From the NCBI RefSeq assembly GCF_003627215.1, contig NZ_CP032677.1:5367559-5431558 (forward strand): 64,000 bases of DNA, given 5' to 3'. Below are positions 17,816-26,374 of this stretch, in pieces. This DNA comes from Pseudomonas sp. Leaf58 (GTDB lineage: Bacteria > Pseudomonadota > Gammaproteobacteria > Pseudomonadales > Pseudomonadaceae). The translations under genes and the position numbers were made by a program. The notes under the pieces are model-generated. The model was not told where the DNA came from and searched no databases. It saw nothing but the letters and a program-made list of their open reading frames with translations. Each line of letters starts with the position of its first letter. The first letter of the stretch is position 1.

Positions 17816-17827
17816 AGGAATAGCCCC

Positions 17828-18274
17828 ATGTCCAGCGTTACCCTACGCCCGGTCACTGCCGAAGACCACGCTGCCTGGCTTGCCCTATGGCACGCCTACC
17901 TGCACTTCTATGAAACCGAATTGGCCGATGAGGTCAGCCTCAGCACCTGGCGGCGCCTGCTCGACCCGAACGAAGCAACCCATTCGGCCCTGGCCTGGGC
18001 CGATGGTAAAGCGGTGGGCATGGTCAACTTCATCTACCATCGTTCCAACTGGAGCATCGAGAACGCCTGCTACCTGCAGGACCTGTATGTGGACAGCACG
18101 CAACGTGGCCTGGGCATCGGTCGCCAGCTAATCGAGCACGTCTACGCTGCCGCCAAGGCCGACAACTGCATCAAGGTGCACTGGCTCACCCACGAGACCA
18201 ACGCCACCGCCATCAGCCTGTACCAGCAAGTTGCCGAGCGTTCGGGCTTCATCCAATTCCGCAAAGGGTTATAA
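17828..18274 (+). CDS. GNAT-family N-acetyltransferase
   Basis: This 148-residue protein fits the GNAT fold: an N-terminal VTLRPVTAEDHAAWLALWHAY, a central YLQDLYVDSTQRGLGIGRQL segment in which RGLGIG is the acetyl-CoA pyrophosphate-binding loop, and a closing WLTHETNATAISLYQQVAER motif. AAGGAA lies 7-12 bases before the ATG. The substrate cannot be read from the sequence. The neighbours (PaiB, and acetylpolyamine deacetylase across the MocR gene) suggest an amine or polyamine. It is the middle gene of the PaiB-GNAT-GNAT cluster. Confidence 0.85.
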   Translation: MSSVTLRPVTAEDHAAWLALWHAYLHFYETELADEVSLSTWRRLLDPNEATHSALAWADGKAVGMVNFIYHRSNWSIENACYLQDLYVDSTQRGLGIGRQLIEHVYAAAKADNCIKVHWLTHETNATAISLYQQVAERSGFIQFRKGL

Positions 18275-18281
18275 GCCAACC

Positions 18282-18953
18282 ATGACCGACGTATTGAACT
18301 GGAAGCCCGCAGCGACGCCGAAGGCCGAACCTATCGACGGCCGCTTCATCCGCCTGGAACAGCTCGACCCGGCGCGCCATGGCGACGACCTTTGGGAAGT
18401 GCTGCAAGGCCCGGCTGCCGACCCCGCACTGTGGGACTACCTGCCCTACGGCCCGTTTGCCGAGCGTGCCGCCTTCGACCGTTGGCTGGAAGGCCATGCT
18501 GCCGGCCGCGACCCGCTGTGCTACACGGTCATCGACCGCCCTTGCGGCCAGGCCCAGGGCATTCTCGCCCTGATGTCGATCGTGCCCGATCACGGCCGCA
18601 TCGAAATCGGCCATGTCGCCTTCGGCGCCGCCATGCAACGCACACCCAAGGGCACCGAGGCGGTGTATCTGCTGGGCAAGCTGGCTTTCGAACTGGGTAA
18701 TCGCCGACTGGAGTGGAAGTGCAACAACGCCAACATCCGCTCCAAGCGCTCGGCGGAGCGGTTTGGTTTTGTCTTCGAAGGGGTTTTCCGCAAGCACCTG
18801 GTGGTCAAGGGCCACAACCGGGATACGGCCTGGTATTCGATCACCGATGAGGAGTGGCCGGCAGTGGCTGCCGGGTTCGAGCGGTGGTTGAGCGAGGAGA
18901 ACCAACAGCCGACTGGCCAGGTGGAGACTCTCGAGGCATGCCGTAAAGGCTGA
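18282..18953 (+). CDS. GNAT-family N-acetyltransferase, RimJ/RimL-like
   Basis: This 223-residue protein looks like the RimJ/RimL branch of GNAT enzymes: FIRLEQLDPARHGDDLWEVL at the N-terminus, GRIEIGHVAFGAAMQRTPKG in the middle, and the LGNRRLEWKCNNANIRSKRS motif for the CoA site and the acceptor pocket. ATG 18282 lies 7 bases after the previous GNAT stop. The frame is also open upstream, overlapping that gene, but this start keeps the normal layout. Substrate unknown; protein N-termini or small amines are both possible. Last gene of the three. Confidence 0.82.
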   Translation: MTDVLNWKPAATPKAEPIDGRFIRLEQLDPARHGDDLWEVLQGPAADPALWDYLPYGPFAERAAFDRWLEGHAAGRDPLCYTVIDRPCGQAQGILALMSIVPDHGRIEIGHVAFGAAMQRTPKGTEAVYLLGKLAFELGNRRLEWKCNNANIRSKRSAERFGFVFEGVFRKHLVVKGHNRDTAWYSITDEEWPAVAAGFERWLSEENQQPTGQVETLEACRKG

Positions 18954-18997
18954 GGGTTGCGGTGGTGCAGCCCGCCAAGAGGCCGATCGCCCCCACA

Positions 18998-19024
18998 CAA
19001 AAAAAAGGGGAGCATCCGCTCCCC
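18998..19024 (-). terminator. Terminator of the pyruvate carboxylase operon
   Basis: GGGGAGC at 19007-19013 pairs with GCTCCCC at 19018-19024 around ATCC. On the minus strand it is followed by a run of eight T (18999-19006). It lies 31 bases past the biotin-subunit stop. Confidence 0.9.
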
Positions 19025-19055
19025 AGAGGTTAACTACTTGTAGATGAGGGCTTAC

Positions 19056-20864
19056 TCAGCCCTCGATCTCGATCAGGATCTCGCCCGGTGTCACACGGTC
19101 GCCCTTGGCCACATGAATGGCAACGACCTTACCTGCGATGGCCGCCTGCACTTCGGTCTCCATCTTCATGGCTTCGGTGATCAGCACGGCCTGGCCGGTC
19201 TTGACCATGTCACCTTCCTTGACCAGCACATCGACGATGTTGCCTGGCATGGTGGTGCTGACGTGGCCCGGGGCACTGGCCTGCTTGCGCTTGCTGCCAC
19301 CGCCACCAACGAATTCGTTGAGCGGCTCGAACACCACTTCTTCCGGCATACCATCGATCGACAGGTAGAAGTGACGCTTGCCCTCGGCCTTCACACCGAC
19401 GCCGGTGATGTCGACGCGGTAGGTTTCACCGTGTACGTCAATGACGAACTCGGTCGGCACACCTTCACCGCCATGGGACGCCACTGCGCCGGCTTCCGGA
19501 ATCGGCAGCAGGGCTTCAGGCACGAGGGTGCCGGCTTCGCGCTCTTCAAGAAACTTGCGGCCAATGTCCGGGAACATGGCGAAGGTCAGTACGTCTTCTT
19601 CGCAACGGGCCAGGGCGCCGATGTCACCACGAAGCTTGGTCATTTCCGGTTTGAGCAGGTCGGCCGGGCGCACGTCGATCACTTCTTCGCTGCCGATCGC
19701 TTGGCGACGCAGTTGCTCGTTAACCACGCCCGGTGCCTTGCCGTAACCGCCCTGCAGGTACAGCTTCACCTCGTTGGTGATGGTCTTGTAGCGCTCGCCA
19801 GCCAGCACGTTGAAGAACGCCTGGGTGCCGACGATCTGCGAAGTCGGGGTCACCAACGGCGGGAAACCGAGGTCTTCACGCACGCGCGGGATCTCTGCCA
19901 ACACTTCGTTCATGCGGTTAAGGGCGCCCTGCTCCTTGAGCTGGTTGGCCAGGTTGGAAATCATGCCGCCCGGCACCTGGTTGACCTGCACACGGGTGTC
20001 CACGGCGGTGAACTCGCTCTCGAACTGGTGGTACTTCTTGCGCACGGCGTAGAAGTACAGGCCGATTTCCTGCAGCAGCTCCAGGTCCAGGCCGGTATCG
20101 AATTCGCTGCCCTTGAGCGCGGCAACCATCGACTCGGTACCCGGGTGGCTAGTGCCCCAGGCGAAGCTGGAGATGGCGGTGTCGATGTGGTCGGCGCCGT
20201 TTTCCACAGCCTTCAGCTGGCACATGGCGGCCAGGCCGGCAGTGTCGTGGGAGTGGATGAACACCGGCAGCGATTGCTCGGCCTTCAGTGCCTTGACCAG
20301 TTCACCAGTGGCGAACGGGGTCAGCAGGCCGGCCATGTCCTTGATCGCGATCGAGTCGCAACCCATGGCTTCCATTTGCTTGGCCTGGTTCACGAAGGCT
20401 TCGATGGTGTGCACTGGGCTGGTGGTATACGCGATGGTGCCCTGGGCATGCTTGCCAGCAGCCTTGACCGCTTCGATGGCCACACGCAGGTTACGCACGT
20501 CGTTCATGGCGTCGAAAATGCGGAATACATCGATGCCGTTAACTGCCGCCTTGGCGACGAAGGCCTTGACCACGTCGTCGCTGTAGTGGCGGTAGCCCAG
20601 CAGGTTCTGGCCGCGCAACAGCATTTGCAGGCGGGTGTTGGGCAGGGCCGCACGCAGCTTGCGCAGGCGCTCCCACGGGTCTTCTTTGAGGAAGCGCACG
20701 CAGGCGTCGAAGGTGGCGCCACCCCAGACTTCCAGCGACCAGTAGCCGACTTTGTCGAGCTTGTCGCAAATCGGCAGCATGTCTTCGGTACGCATGCGAG
20801 TGGCCAGCAGGGACTGGTGGGCGTCGCGCAGGATCGTGTCGGTTACGTGAATTTTCTTGGACAT
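19056..20864 (-). CDS. oadA: Pyruvate carboxylase subunit B (carboxyltransferase and biotin carrier)
   Basis: A 602-residue protein that carries the carboxyltransferase domain (VTDTILRDAHQSLLATRMRT near residue 10, SLEVWGGATFDACVRFL, and the metal-binding SHDTAGLAAM region) and ends in a biotinyl domain where Lys567 of EAMKMET is the attachment site. Paired with the biotin carboxylase gene just upstream, it makes oxaloacetate from pyruvate in the cytosol. There are no decarboxylase membrane subunits nearby, so sodium-pumping oxaloacetate decarboxylase is unlikely despite the similarity to OadA. GAGGAA precedes ATG 20864. The start lies 11 bases downstream of the upstream gene's stop. Confidence 0.93.
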   Translation of the reverse strand: MSKKIHVTDTILRDAHQSLLATRMRTEDMLPICDKLDKVGYWSLEVWGGATFDACVRFLKEDPWERLRKLRAALPNTRLQMLLRGQNLLGYRHYSDDVVKAFVAKAAVNGIDVFRIFDAMNDVRNLRVAIEAVKAAGKHAQGTIAYTTSPVHTIEAFVNQAKQMEAMGCDSIAIKDMAGLLTPFATGELVKALKAEQSLPVFIHSHDTAGLAAMCQLKAVENGADHIDTAISSFAWGTSHPGTESMVAALKGSEFDTGLDLELLQEIGLYFYAVRKKYHQFESEFTAVDTRVQVNQVPGGMISNLANQLKEQGALNRMNEVLAEIPRVREDLGFPPLVTPTSQIVGTQAFFNVLAGERYKTITNEVKLYLQGGYGKAPGVVNEQLRRQAIGSEEVIDVRPADLLKPEMTKLRGDIGALARCEEDVLTFAMFPDIGRKFLEEREAGTLVPEALLPIPEAGAVASHGGEGVPTEFVIDVHGETYRVDITGVGVKAEGKRHFYLSIDGMPEEVVFEPLNEFVGGGGSKRKQASAPGHVSTTMPGNIVDVLVKEGDMVKTGQAVLITEAMKMETEVQAAIAGKVVAIHVAKGDRVTPGEILIEIEG

Positions 20865-20875
20865 TATGGGGTTCC

Positions 20876-22291
20876 TCACAGGCCTGCGTGGGCGGCGATG
20901 GCGGCGGCGATGGCCAGGGCCAGCTCTTCGGGTTTGCGCTTGATCGAGTAGTTGGTCAGTTCAGGGTGGCTTTCGACGAAGCTGGTATTGAACTGGCCGC
21001 TACGGAATTCCGGATTGCGCAGGATTTCCTGGTAGTACGCGGCGGTGGTCTTCACCCCTTGCACACGCATGTCGTCCAGGGCCCGCAGGCCGCGGTCCAT
21101 GGCTTCTTCCCAGGTCAACGCCCACACCACCAGCTTCAGGCACATGGAGTCGTAGAACGGTGGAATGGTGTAGCCGGTGTAGATCGCCGTGTCGGTACGC
21201 ACGCCGGGACCGCCGGGGGCGTAGTAACGGGTGATCTTGCCGAAGCTGGGCAGGAAGTTGTTTTTCGGGTCTTCGGCGTTGATACGGAACTGCAACGCGT
21301 AGCCACGATGCTGGATATCTTCCTGTTTGACCGACAGCGGCAGGCCCGAAGCGATGCGGATCTGCTCACGGACGATGTCGATACCGGTGATTTCTTCGGT
21401 GATGGTGTGTTCCACCTGCACCCGGGTGTTCATTTCCATGAAGTACACCTCGCCATCAGCGAGCAGGAACTCCACAGTACCGGCGTTCTCGTAGTTCACC
21501 GCCTTGGCCGCACGCACCGCCAGGTCGCCGATATAGGCGCGCTGCTCGGGGGTGAGCTGTGGGCTTGGGGCGATCTCGATAAGCTTCTGGTTACGGCGCT
21601 GGATCGAGCAATCGCGCTCGAACAGGTGCACTACGTTGCCGAAGCTGTCACCGAGGATCTGCGCCTCGATGTGCTTGGGGTTGACGATGCACTTTTCCAG
21701 GAACACTTCGGCCGAGCCAAAAGCCTTGGTGGCCTCGGAGATCACCCGTGGGAAGTTCTGTTCCAGTTCTTCGCGGCTGTTGCAACGGCGAATACCACGG
21801 CCGCCACCACCCGAGGTGGCCTTGAGCATGACCGGGTAACCGATGCGCTCACCTTCGCTCAGGGCTTCATGAATATCGGCGACGTTGCCTTCGGTGCCCG
21901 GGGTTACCGGTACACCGGCGGCGATCATGGTGCGACGCGCTTCGGTCTTGTCGCCCATGCGGCGAATGACATCGGCAGCCGGGCCGATGAACTTGATGCC
22001 GCGCTCGGCGCAAATCTCTGCCAGTTCGGCGTTTTCCGACAGGAAACCATAGCCCGGGTGCAGGGCATCACAGCCGGTCTCCACAGCCAGGTTCACCAGC
22101 TTGCGCGGGTTCAGGTAACCGGCCAGCGGCTCGGCACCAATGCTGTGAGCTTCGTCGGCGCGCTTGACGTGCAAAGCGTGCCGGTCGGCGTCGGAATAGA
22201 TCGCTACCGAGCGAATGCCCATCTCGGCGCAAGCACGCACGATCCGAACTGCGATTTCACCCCGGTTGGCGATCAGGATTTTTTTTATCAC
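20876..22291 (-). CDS. pycA: Pyruvate carboxylase subunit A (biotin carboxylase)
   Basis: This 471-residue ATP-grasp enzyme carboxylates biotin on subunit B. It shows LIANRGEIAVRIVRACAEMG at the start, DALHPGYGFLSENAELA, the glycine-rich KATSGGGGRGIRRC ATP loop, FERDCSIQRRNQKLIEIAPS, and EMNTRVQVEHTITE for metal and bicarbonate binding. It is larger and distinct from the usual AccC, and it is partnered with subunit B in an operon. The start is GTG 22291 with GGGAAGA upstream, not ATG. A divergent LysR gene lies about 190 bases away and matches the arrangement of PycR. Confidence 0.92.
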   Translation of the reverse strand: MIKKILIANRGEIAVRIVRACAEMGIRSVAIYSDADRHALHVKRADEAHSIGAEPLAGYLNPRKLVNLAVETGCDALHPGYGFLSENAELAEICAERGIKFIGPAADVIRRMGDKTEARRTMIAAGVPVTPGTEGNVADIHEALSEGERIGYPVMLKATSGGGGRGIRRCNSREELEQNFPRVISEATKAFGSAEVFLEKCIVNPKHIEAQILGDSFGNVVHLFERDCSIQRRNQKLIEIAPSPQLTPEQRAYIGDLAVRAAKAVNYENAGTVEFLLADGEVYFMEMNTRVQVEHTITEEITGIDIVREQIRIASGLPLSVKQEDIQHRGYALQFRINAEDPKNNFLPSFGKITRYYAPGGPGVRTDTAIYTGYTIPPFYDSMCLKLVVWALTWEEAMDRGLRALDDMRVQGVKTTAAYYQEILRNPEFRSGQFNTSFVESHPELTNYSIKRKPEELALAIAAAIAAHAGL

Positions 22292-22480
22292 TGGAGTCTT
22301 CCCAAAGCCGTAGGAACAGTCGAGCCGGTTCTACCGGTCGGCGCGTGACCAGACGTTACTGGCCAGTCGCACATTCACCCTAGCGCTGTCGGTTGATAAA
22401 CAAAAATCAATATTTGTTAGGGGCTGTATTAGCAAAAGCTTATAGTTGGGTAACAGGGTGTTGCCGAAGGGTCGATAAAA

Positions 22481-23443
22481 ATGCGTAAGTCACTGATGCG
22501 TATGACTTTGCGTCAACTGCAGATCTTCAATGAAGTCTGCGATTTGCGCTCGTACAGCCGTGCGGCGGAGGAGATGGCGCTGACGCAACCCGCCGTTAGC
22601 CTACAGATCCGTCAGCTCGAAGAGCTAATCGGCCAGCCGCTGTTCGAGTACGTAGGCAAAAAGCTCTACCTAACCGAAGCCGCCGAGGCCCTGCAACGCG
22701 CCAGCCACGACATCTTCGGGCGCCTGGAGAGCCTGGACATGCAACTGTCGGACATGCAGGGCTCACTGCAGGGGCAGTTGAAACTGGCGATCGAGTCCAG
22801 TGCCAAGTACTTCGTGCCACACCTGTTCGCCGCCTTCAAGCAGCGTCACCCGGAGGTCAACCTGACCCTCACGGTGGTCAACCGCGCCCAGGCCATCCGC
22901 CGGCTTTCGGATAACCGCGACGACCTGATCATCATGTCCATGGTGCCGCAGGACATGGGCCTGGAGTTTCTGCCGTTCCTCAACAACCCGATCATCGCGG
23001 TGGCACCGCCCGAGCACCCGCTGTGCAAGCTGGAGCAACTGCGCCTGCAAGACCTGGAGCCTCATACCCTGCTGATACGCGAACAAGGCTCGGGGACGCG
23101 TAAGGCCTGCGAGGAGTATTTCAAGGACAAGCGCGTGCACTTTACCCAGACCCTGGAGGTGGCCTCGGCCGATGCCCAGCGCGAGTGCGTGATCGCCGGC
23201 CTGGGTATCGCCTTGCTGACCCGCCATGCGGTTAACCTGGAGCTGGCCACTGGTGTGCTGAAGGAGCTGCCGGTAGAGGAGTTGCCGCTGTACCGCAGCT
23301 GGTGCGTGGTGCAGGCCAAGGCCAAACGGCAATCGCCGGTAGCCTTGGCCTTTTTGGCGTTCATCCGCAGCGAACGTGCGCTGATCAGCGCGTTGGTTGA
23401 GCGTTTTTCGGGGAAGTTGCCGCCGACGTCTGCCACACCGTGA
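22481..23443 (+). CDS. LysR-family regulator of pyruvate carboxylase (PycR-like)
   Basis: A 320-residue LysR-type regulator. The helix-turn-helix is LRQLQIFNEVCDLRSYSRAA-EEMALTQPAVSLQIRQLEE (about residues 10-48), followed by the periplasmic-binding-like effector domain of the CbbR/CysB type (LQGQLKLAIESSAKYFVPHL, ... GSGTRKACEEYF). It is divergent from pycA. In P. aeruginosa a LysR protein in this position, PycR, controls the carboxylase genes, so the same role is likely. GAAGGG is 9-14 bases before the ATG. ATGs at 22496 and 22502 are alternatives. Its 3' end overlaps the small convergent gene by 59 bases. Confidence 0.85.
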   Translation: MRKSLMRMTLRQLQIFNEVCDLRSYSRAAEEMALTQPAVSLQIRQLEELIGQPLFEYVGKKLYLTEAAEALQRASHDIFGRLESLDMQLSDMQGSLQGQLKLAIESSAKYFVPHLFAAFKQRHPEVNLTLTVVNRAQAIRRLSDNRDDLIIMSMVPQDMGLEFLPFLNNPIIAVAPPEHPLCKLEQLRLQDLEPHTLLIREQGSGTRKACEEYFKDKRVHFTQTLEVASADAQRECVIAGLGIALLTRHAVNLELATGVLKELPVEELPLYRSWCVVQAKAKRQSPVALAFLAFIRSERALISALVERFSGKLPPTSATP

Positions 23444-23603
23444 GTGCTTGCAACTCGGGGTAATCCACCAGGTCACGGAGCAATTGACGTTGGTCGCAGT
23501 AGCTCTCGATCGCGCGGCGGTATTCCATGCGGCGTTGATCCTTTTCTTGTTGCTTGCGAGCCTTGGCGTTGGGTTGGTACGTACCGTCGAAGTCACGAGC
23601 CAT
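23385..23603 (-). CDS. Small uncharacterised basic protein, 72 residues
   Basis: A short, highly charged protein (MARDFDGTYQPNAKARKQQE, then KDQRRMEYRRAIE) with a predicted helical, coiled-coil-like centre and no signal peptide or membrane segment. GGGAGA lies 8-13 bases upstream of the ATG, which supports real translation. It is convergent with the LysR gene and overlaps its last 59 bases. I do not recognise a family and propose no function. Confidence 0.65.
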   Translation of the reverse strand: MARDFDGTYQPNAKARKQQEKDQRRMEYRRAIESYCDQRQLLRDLVDYPELQALTVWQTSAATSPKNAQPTR

Positions 23604-23702
23604 TGCCTGTCTCCCAGATTAGGATGCGGGAGTTTCAGAGTGGCCCGGATGGTTTACGGTTTGACTGTGGAATGGTGACAGACTGGTGAATTTTTACTGC
23701 CT

Positions 23703-23808
23703 GTACCGGCCCATTCGCGGGCAAGCCCGCTCCTACGGGGATAGCGCCCCCTTCACGGGCAATGAAGCACCTGTGTAGGAGCGGGCTTGCCCGCGAAGAG
23801 GCCGGTAC
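23703..23808. repeat. Inverted pair of REP elements
   Basis: Element A (23703-23736) starts GTACCGGCC and ends CCCGCTCCTAC. Element B (23775-23808) is its reverse complement at 32 of 34 positions. The two face each other with 38 bases between them, the typical REP pair layout. Each carries an internal CGGGCAAGCCCG palindrome. It lies between the 72-residue protein gene and the RpiR gene's 3' end. Confidence 0.85.
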
Positions 23809-23817
23809 ATGCTGAAC

Positions 23818-24684
23818 TCAGTCGTCGGTAGCCTTGATCGACTTGGGCGACAAGCGCAGGCTGCGCAAGCTGCGCTTCACGCTCTTGAGGTGGTTGACCA
23901 GGCTCGGCCCGCGCGCCATGGCTACCCCCATCGCCAGCACGTCGATCACCACCAGGTGGGCGATACGCGAGGTCAACGGGGTGTAGATTTCGGTGTCCTC
24001 ATGCACGTCGATGGCCAGGTTGACCGTCGACAACTCGGCCAACGGCGTCTGGCTGGGGCACAGGGTGATCAGGTTGGCACCGCTCTCGCGCACCAGGTTG
24101 GCGGTGATCAGCAGGTCCTTGGAGCGGCCCGACTGGGAAATACACACCGCCACATCGCCCGGCTTCAAGGTAACCGCCGACATCGCCTGCATGTGCGGGT
24201 CGGAATACGCTGCAGCGCTGAGTAGCAGGCGGAAGAACTTGTGCTGGGCATCGGCGGCCACCGCACCGGAGGCGCCAAAACCATAGAACTCCACACGCTG
24301 CGCCTGGGCCATGGCGCTTACAGCCTGCTGCAGCGCCTGCGGGTCGAGGTGCTCGCGCACCTCCATCAAGGTGTGCAGGGTGGTGTCGAAAATCTTCAGG
24401 CTGTAGTCAGCGACTGAGTCGTCTTCATGGATAGCGAACTGGCCGAAACTGGCCCCGGCGGCCAGGCTCTGGGCCAGCTTCAGTTTCAAGTCCTGGAAGC
24501 CCGAGCAACCGATGGCGCGGCAAAAACGCACGATGGTTGGTTCACTGATACCCACGCTGTGCGCCAGATCGGCCATGGAGCTGTGCATGACGGCAGCCGG
24601 GTCCAGTAGCACGTGGTCAGCTACCTTGAGTTCCGATTTGCGCAGCAGGTGGCGCGATTGGGCGATATGTTGCAACAAATTCAC
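23818..24684 (-). CDS. hexR: RpiR/HexR-family transcriptional repressor
   Basis: A 288-residue regulator with an N-terminal helix-turn-helix (SMADLAHSVGISEPTIVRFC, then RAIGCSGFQDLK) and a C-terminal sugar-isomerase (SIS) domain (VEFYGFGASGAVAADAQHKF, CISQSGRSKDLLITANLVRE). HexR senses KDPG and represses glucose-catabolic genes. The start is GTG 24684 (VNLLQHIA), since MNLLQHIAQS is the expected HexR N-terminus. It is divergent from zwf, with a perfect HexR-type operator between. Pseudomonads may hold another HexR elsewhere, so this could be a paralog; naming it hexR is moderately sure. Confidence 0.82.
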   Translation of the reverse strand: MNLLQHIAQSRHLLRKSELKVADHVLLDPAAVMHSSMADLAHSVGISEPTIVRFCRAIGCSGFQDLKLKLAQSLAAGASFGQFAIHEDDSVADYSLKIFDTTLHTLMEVREHLDPQALQQAVSAMAQAQRVEFYGFGASGAVAADAQHKFFRLLLSAAAYSDPHMQAMSAVTLKPGDVAVCISQSGRSKDLLITANLVRESGANLITLCPSQTPLAELSTVNLAIDVHEDTEIYTPLTSRIAHLVVIDVLAMGVAMARGPSLVNHLKSVKRSLRSLRLSPKSIKATDD

Positions 24685-24728
24685 AGGCTGGACTCGGTTA
24701 TGATCGGCTGGCCGGGTTGTAGCTATCT

Positions 24729-24743
24729 TGTAGTTATACTACA
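24729..24743. promoter_or_regulatory. HexR-type operator between hexR and zwf
   Basis: TGTAGTTATACTACA is an exact match to the gammaproteobacterial HexR consensus TGTARTWWWAYTACA and is nearly a perfect palindrome. It lies 44 bases upstream of the zwf start and 45 bases upstream of the divergent RpiR/HexR start, so a repressor bound there could control both. Confidence 0.85.
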
Positions 24744-24787
24744 TGGACGCCAACCCGCCCAGTTAAACGAACGTGGAGAGTGGTGGT

Positions 24788-26230
24788 TTGACTATTCCTT
24801 GCGACATTCTGGTCTTCGGCGGCACCGGCGATCTGGCCCTGCACAAATTACTTCCGGCGCTCTACCACCTGTTTCGCGAGGCCCGTCTGAACAATGCCGT
24901 GCGAATTATTGCCCTGGCGCGACGCAACCTGCCCCGTAACGATTACCTCAAGCTCGCCGAACGCCATTGCCGGGCACAGATCGCCCGCAGTGACTTCGAC
25001 GAAGAGGTTTGGCAGCGGTTTTCCGCGCGGGTCGACTATTTCGCCATGGATGCTTCGCAAAGCGCCGACTTCGGCCGCCTGGCGCGCTACCTGGGCGAAC
25101 CCGGCGGCTTGACGCGCATCTTCTACCTGGCCACCGCCCCCAACCTGTTCGTGCCAATTGCCAACCACCTGCGTAACGCCGGGCTGGCCGATGCCGAAGC
25201 GCGCATCGTGCTAGAAAAGCCAATCGGCCACTCGCTGCAATCGGCTACCGCCATCAACGAAGCGATTGGCGCGGTAATGGAGGAAAACCAGGTATTTCGC
25301 ATCGACCATTACCTGGGCAAGGAAACCGTGCAAAACCTGATGGCCCTGCGCTTCGCCAACGCCCTGCTGGAGCCAGTATGGCGCAACAATCAGGTCGACC
25401 ATGTGCAGATCAGTGTGTGCGAGACCCTGGGTGTAGAGAACCGCGGCGCCTACTACGACCGCGCCGGGGCGACCCGCGACATGCTGCAAAACCACCTGCT
25501 GCAGTTGCTGTGCCTGGTGGCCATGGAGCCCCCGGCACAGTTCGAGGCCGAAGCGGTGCGCGACGAAAAAGTGAAAATTCTGCGTGCCCTCAAGCCCATC
25601 ACAGGCCAGGACGTGCAGGACAAGACCGTGCGCGGGCAGTATGGCGCTGGGCGCATCGGCGGCCAGGAAGTGCCGGCCTACTACTTTGAAAAGGACGTCG
25701 ATAACGACAGCGACACCGAAACCTTCGTCGCCATCGAGGCGCACATCGACAATTGGCGCTGGGCCGGTGTGCCGTTTTACCTGCGCACCGGCAAGCGCAT
25801 GGCACGGCGCTCATCGCAGATCGTCATTCAGTTCAAGCCGGTGCCCCACGAGCTGTTCAGCGGTGGCCAGGTGAACCAACTGCTAATTCAGCTGCAACCG
25901 GACGAACGCATCAGCCTGCGCATGATGACCAAGAGCCCCGGCAAGGGCATGCGCCTGGAGCCAGTGGACCTGGACCTGAACCTGGCACAAGTGTTCAGCC
26001 AGACCCGGCGCTGGGAGGCTTATGAACGGCTGCTGCTGGATATCCTGGAAGGCGATTCGACCTTGTTCATGCGGCGAGATGAAGTGGAAGCAGCCTGGGC
26101 CTGGATCGACCCGATCATCAAGGGTTGGGAGGAGCACTTCCAGCCCCCCCGCCACTATGCGGCCGGCAGCAACGGCCCGGAGCAGGCCAGCAGCCTGCTG
26201 GCCCGGCAGGCCAGGCACTGGCATGGTTGA
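24788..26230 (+). CDS. zwf: Glucose-6-phosphate 1-dehydrogenase
   Basis: A 480-residue NADP-dependent dehydrogenase of the Entner-Doudoroff and pentose phosphate entry step. It has the coenzyme fingerprint DILVFGGTGDLALHKLLPAL, the VLEKPIGH segment, the catalytic RIDHYLGKETVQNLM (His and Lys) and the substrate site around PFYLRTGKRM. I chose TTG 24788 (TIPCDILVF) because GGAGAG lies 8-13 bases upstream. A GTG at 24773 would place the ribosome site inside the gene. No pgl or eda follows, unlike the usual zwf operon, so this is likely a secondary copy. The perfect HexR-type operator upstream indicates repression by the divergent regulator. Confidence 0.93.
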   Translation: MTIPCDILVFGGTGDLALHKLLPALYHLFREARLNNAVRIIALARRNLPRNDYLKLAERHCRAQIARSDFDEEVWQRFSARVDYFAMDASQSADFGRLARYLGEPGGLTRIFYLATAPNLFVPIANHLRNAGLADAEARIVLEKPIGHSLQSATAINEAIGAVMEENQVFRIDHYLGKETVQNLMALRFANALLEPVWRNNQVDHVQISVCETLGVENRGAYYDRAGATRDMLQNHLLQLLCLVAMEPPAQFEAEAVRDEKVKILRALKPITGQDVQDKTVRGQYGAGRIGGQEVPAYYFEKDVDNDSDTETFVAIEAHIDNWRWAGVPFYLRTGKRMARRSSQIVIQFKPVPHELFSGGQVNQLLIQLQPDERISLRMMTKSPGKGMRLEPVDLDLNLAQVFSQTRRWEAYERLLLDILEGDSTLFMRRDEVEAAWAWIDPIIKGWEEHFQPPRHYAAGSNGPEQASSLLARQARHWHG

Positions 26231-26374
26231 AGTGTTTCAAGCCTGACGCCAACGCGCGTACTGCAGCGCAACCATCGCTATAGCTGAAACCCTGCCAAAT
26301 CCCATAGGCCGCCCGGCAAAGCGAAAGTGGCAGCGGGCCTTGCGCCCTCACTTCCAATTACCGAGGCGTTCATC

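Noticed and set aside
19044..20951. A 635-codon plus-strand open frame opposite the carboxylase subunit B gene
   Set aside because: It mirrors the real gene and shows no domain or ribosome site. The minus strand has full carboxyltransferase and biotin motifs.
19056..22291. A sodium-pumping oxaloacetate decarboxylase (OadABG)
   Set aside because: Only the alpha-like subunit is similar. There is no membrane beta or gamma gene, while a biotin carboxylase subunit is the adjacent partner, which fits pyruvate carboxylase.
20888..22348. A 486-codon plus-strand open frame opposite pycA
   Set aside because: It is antisense to the biotin carboxylase, which has all ATP-grasp motifs.
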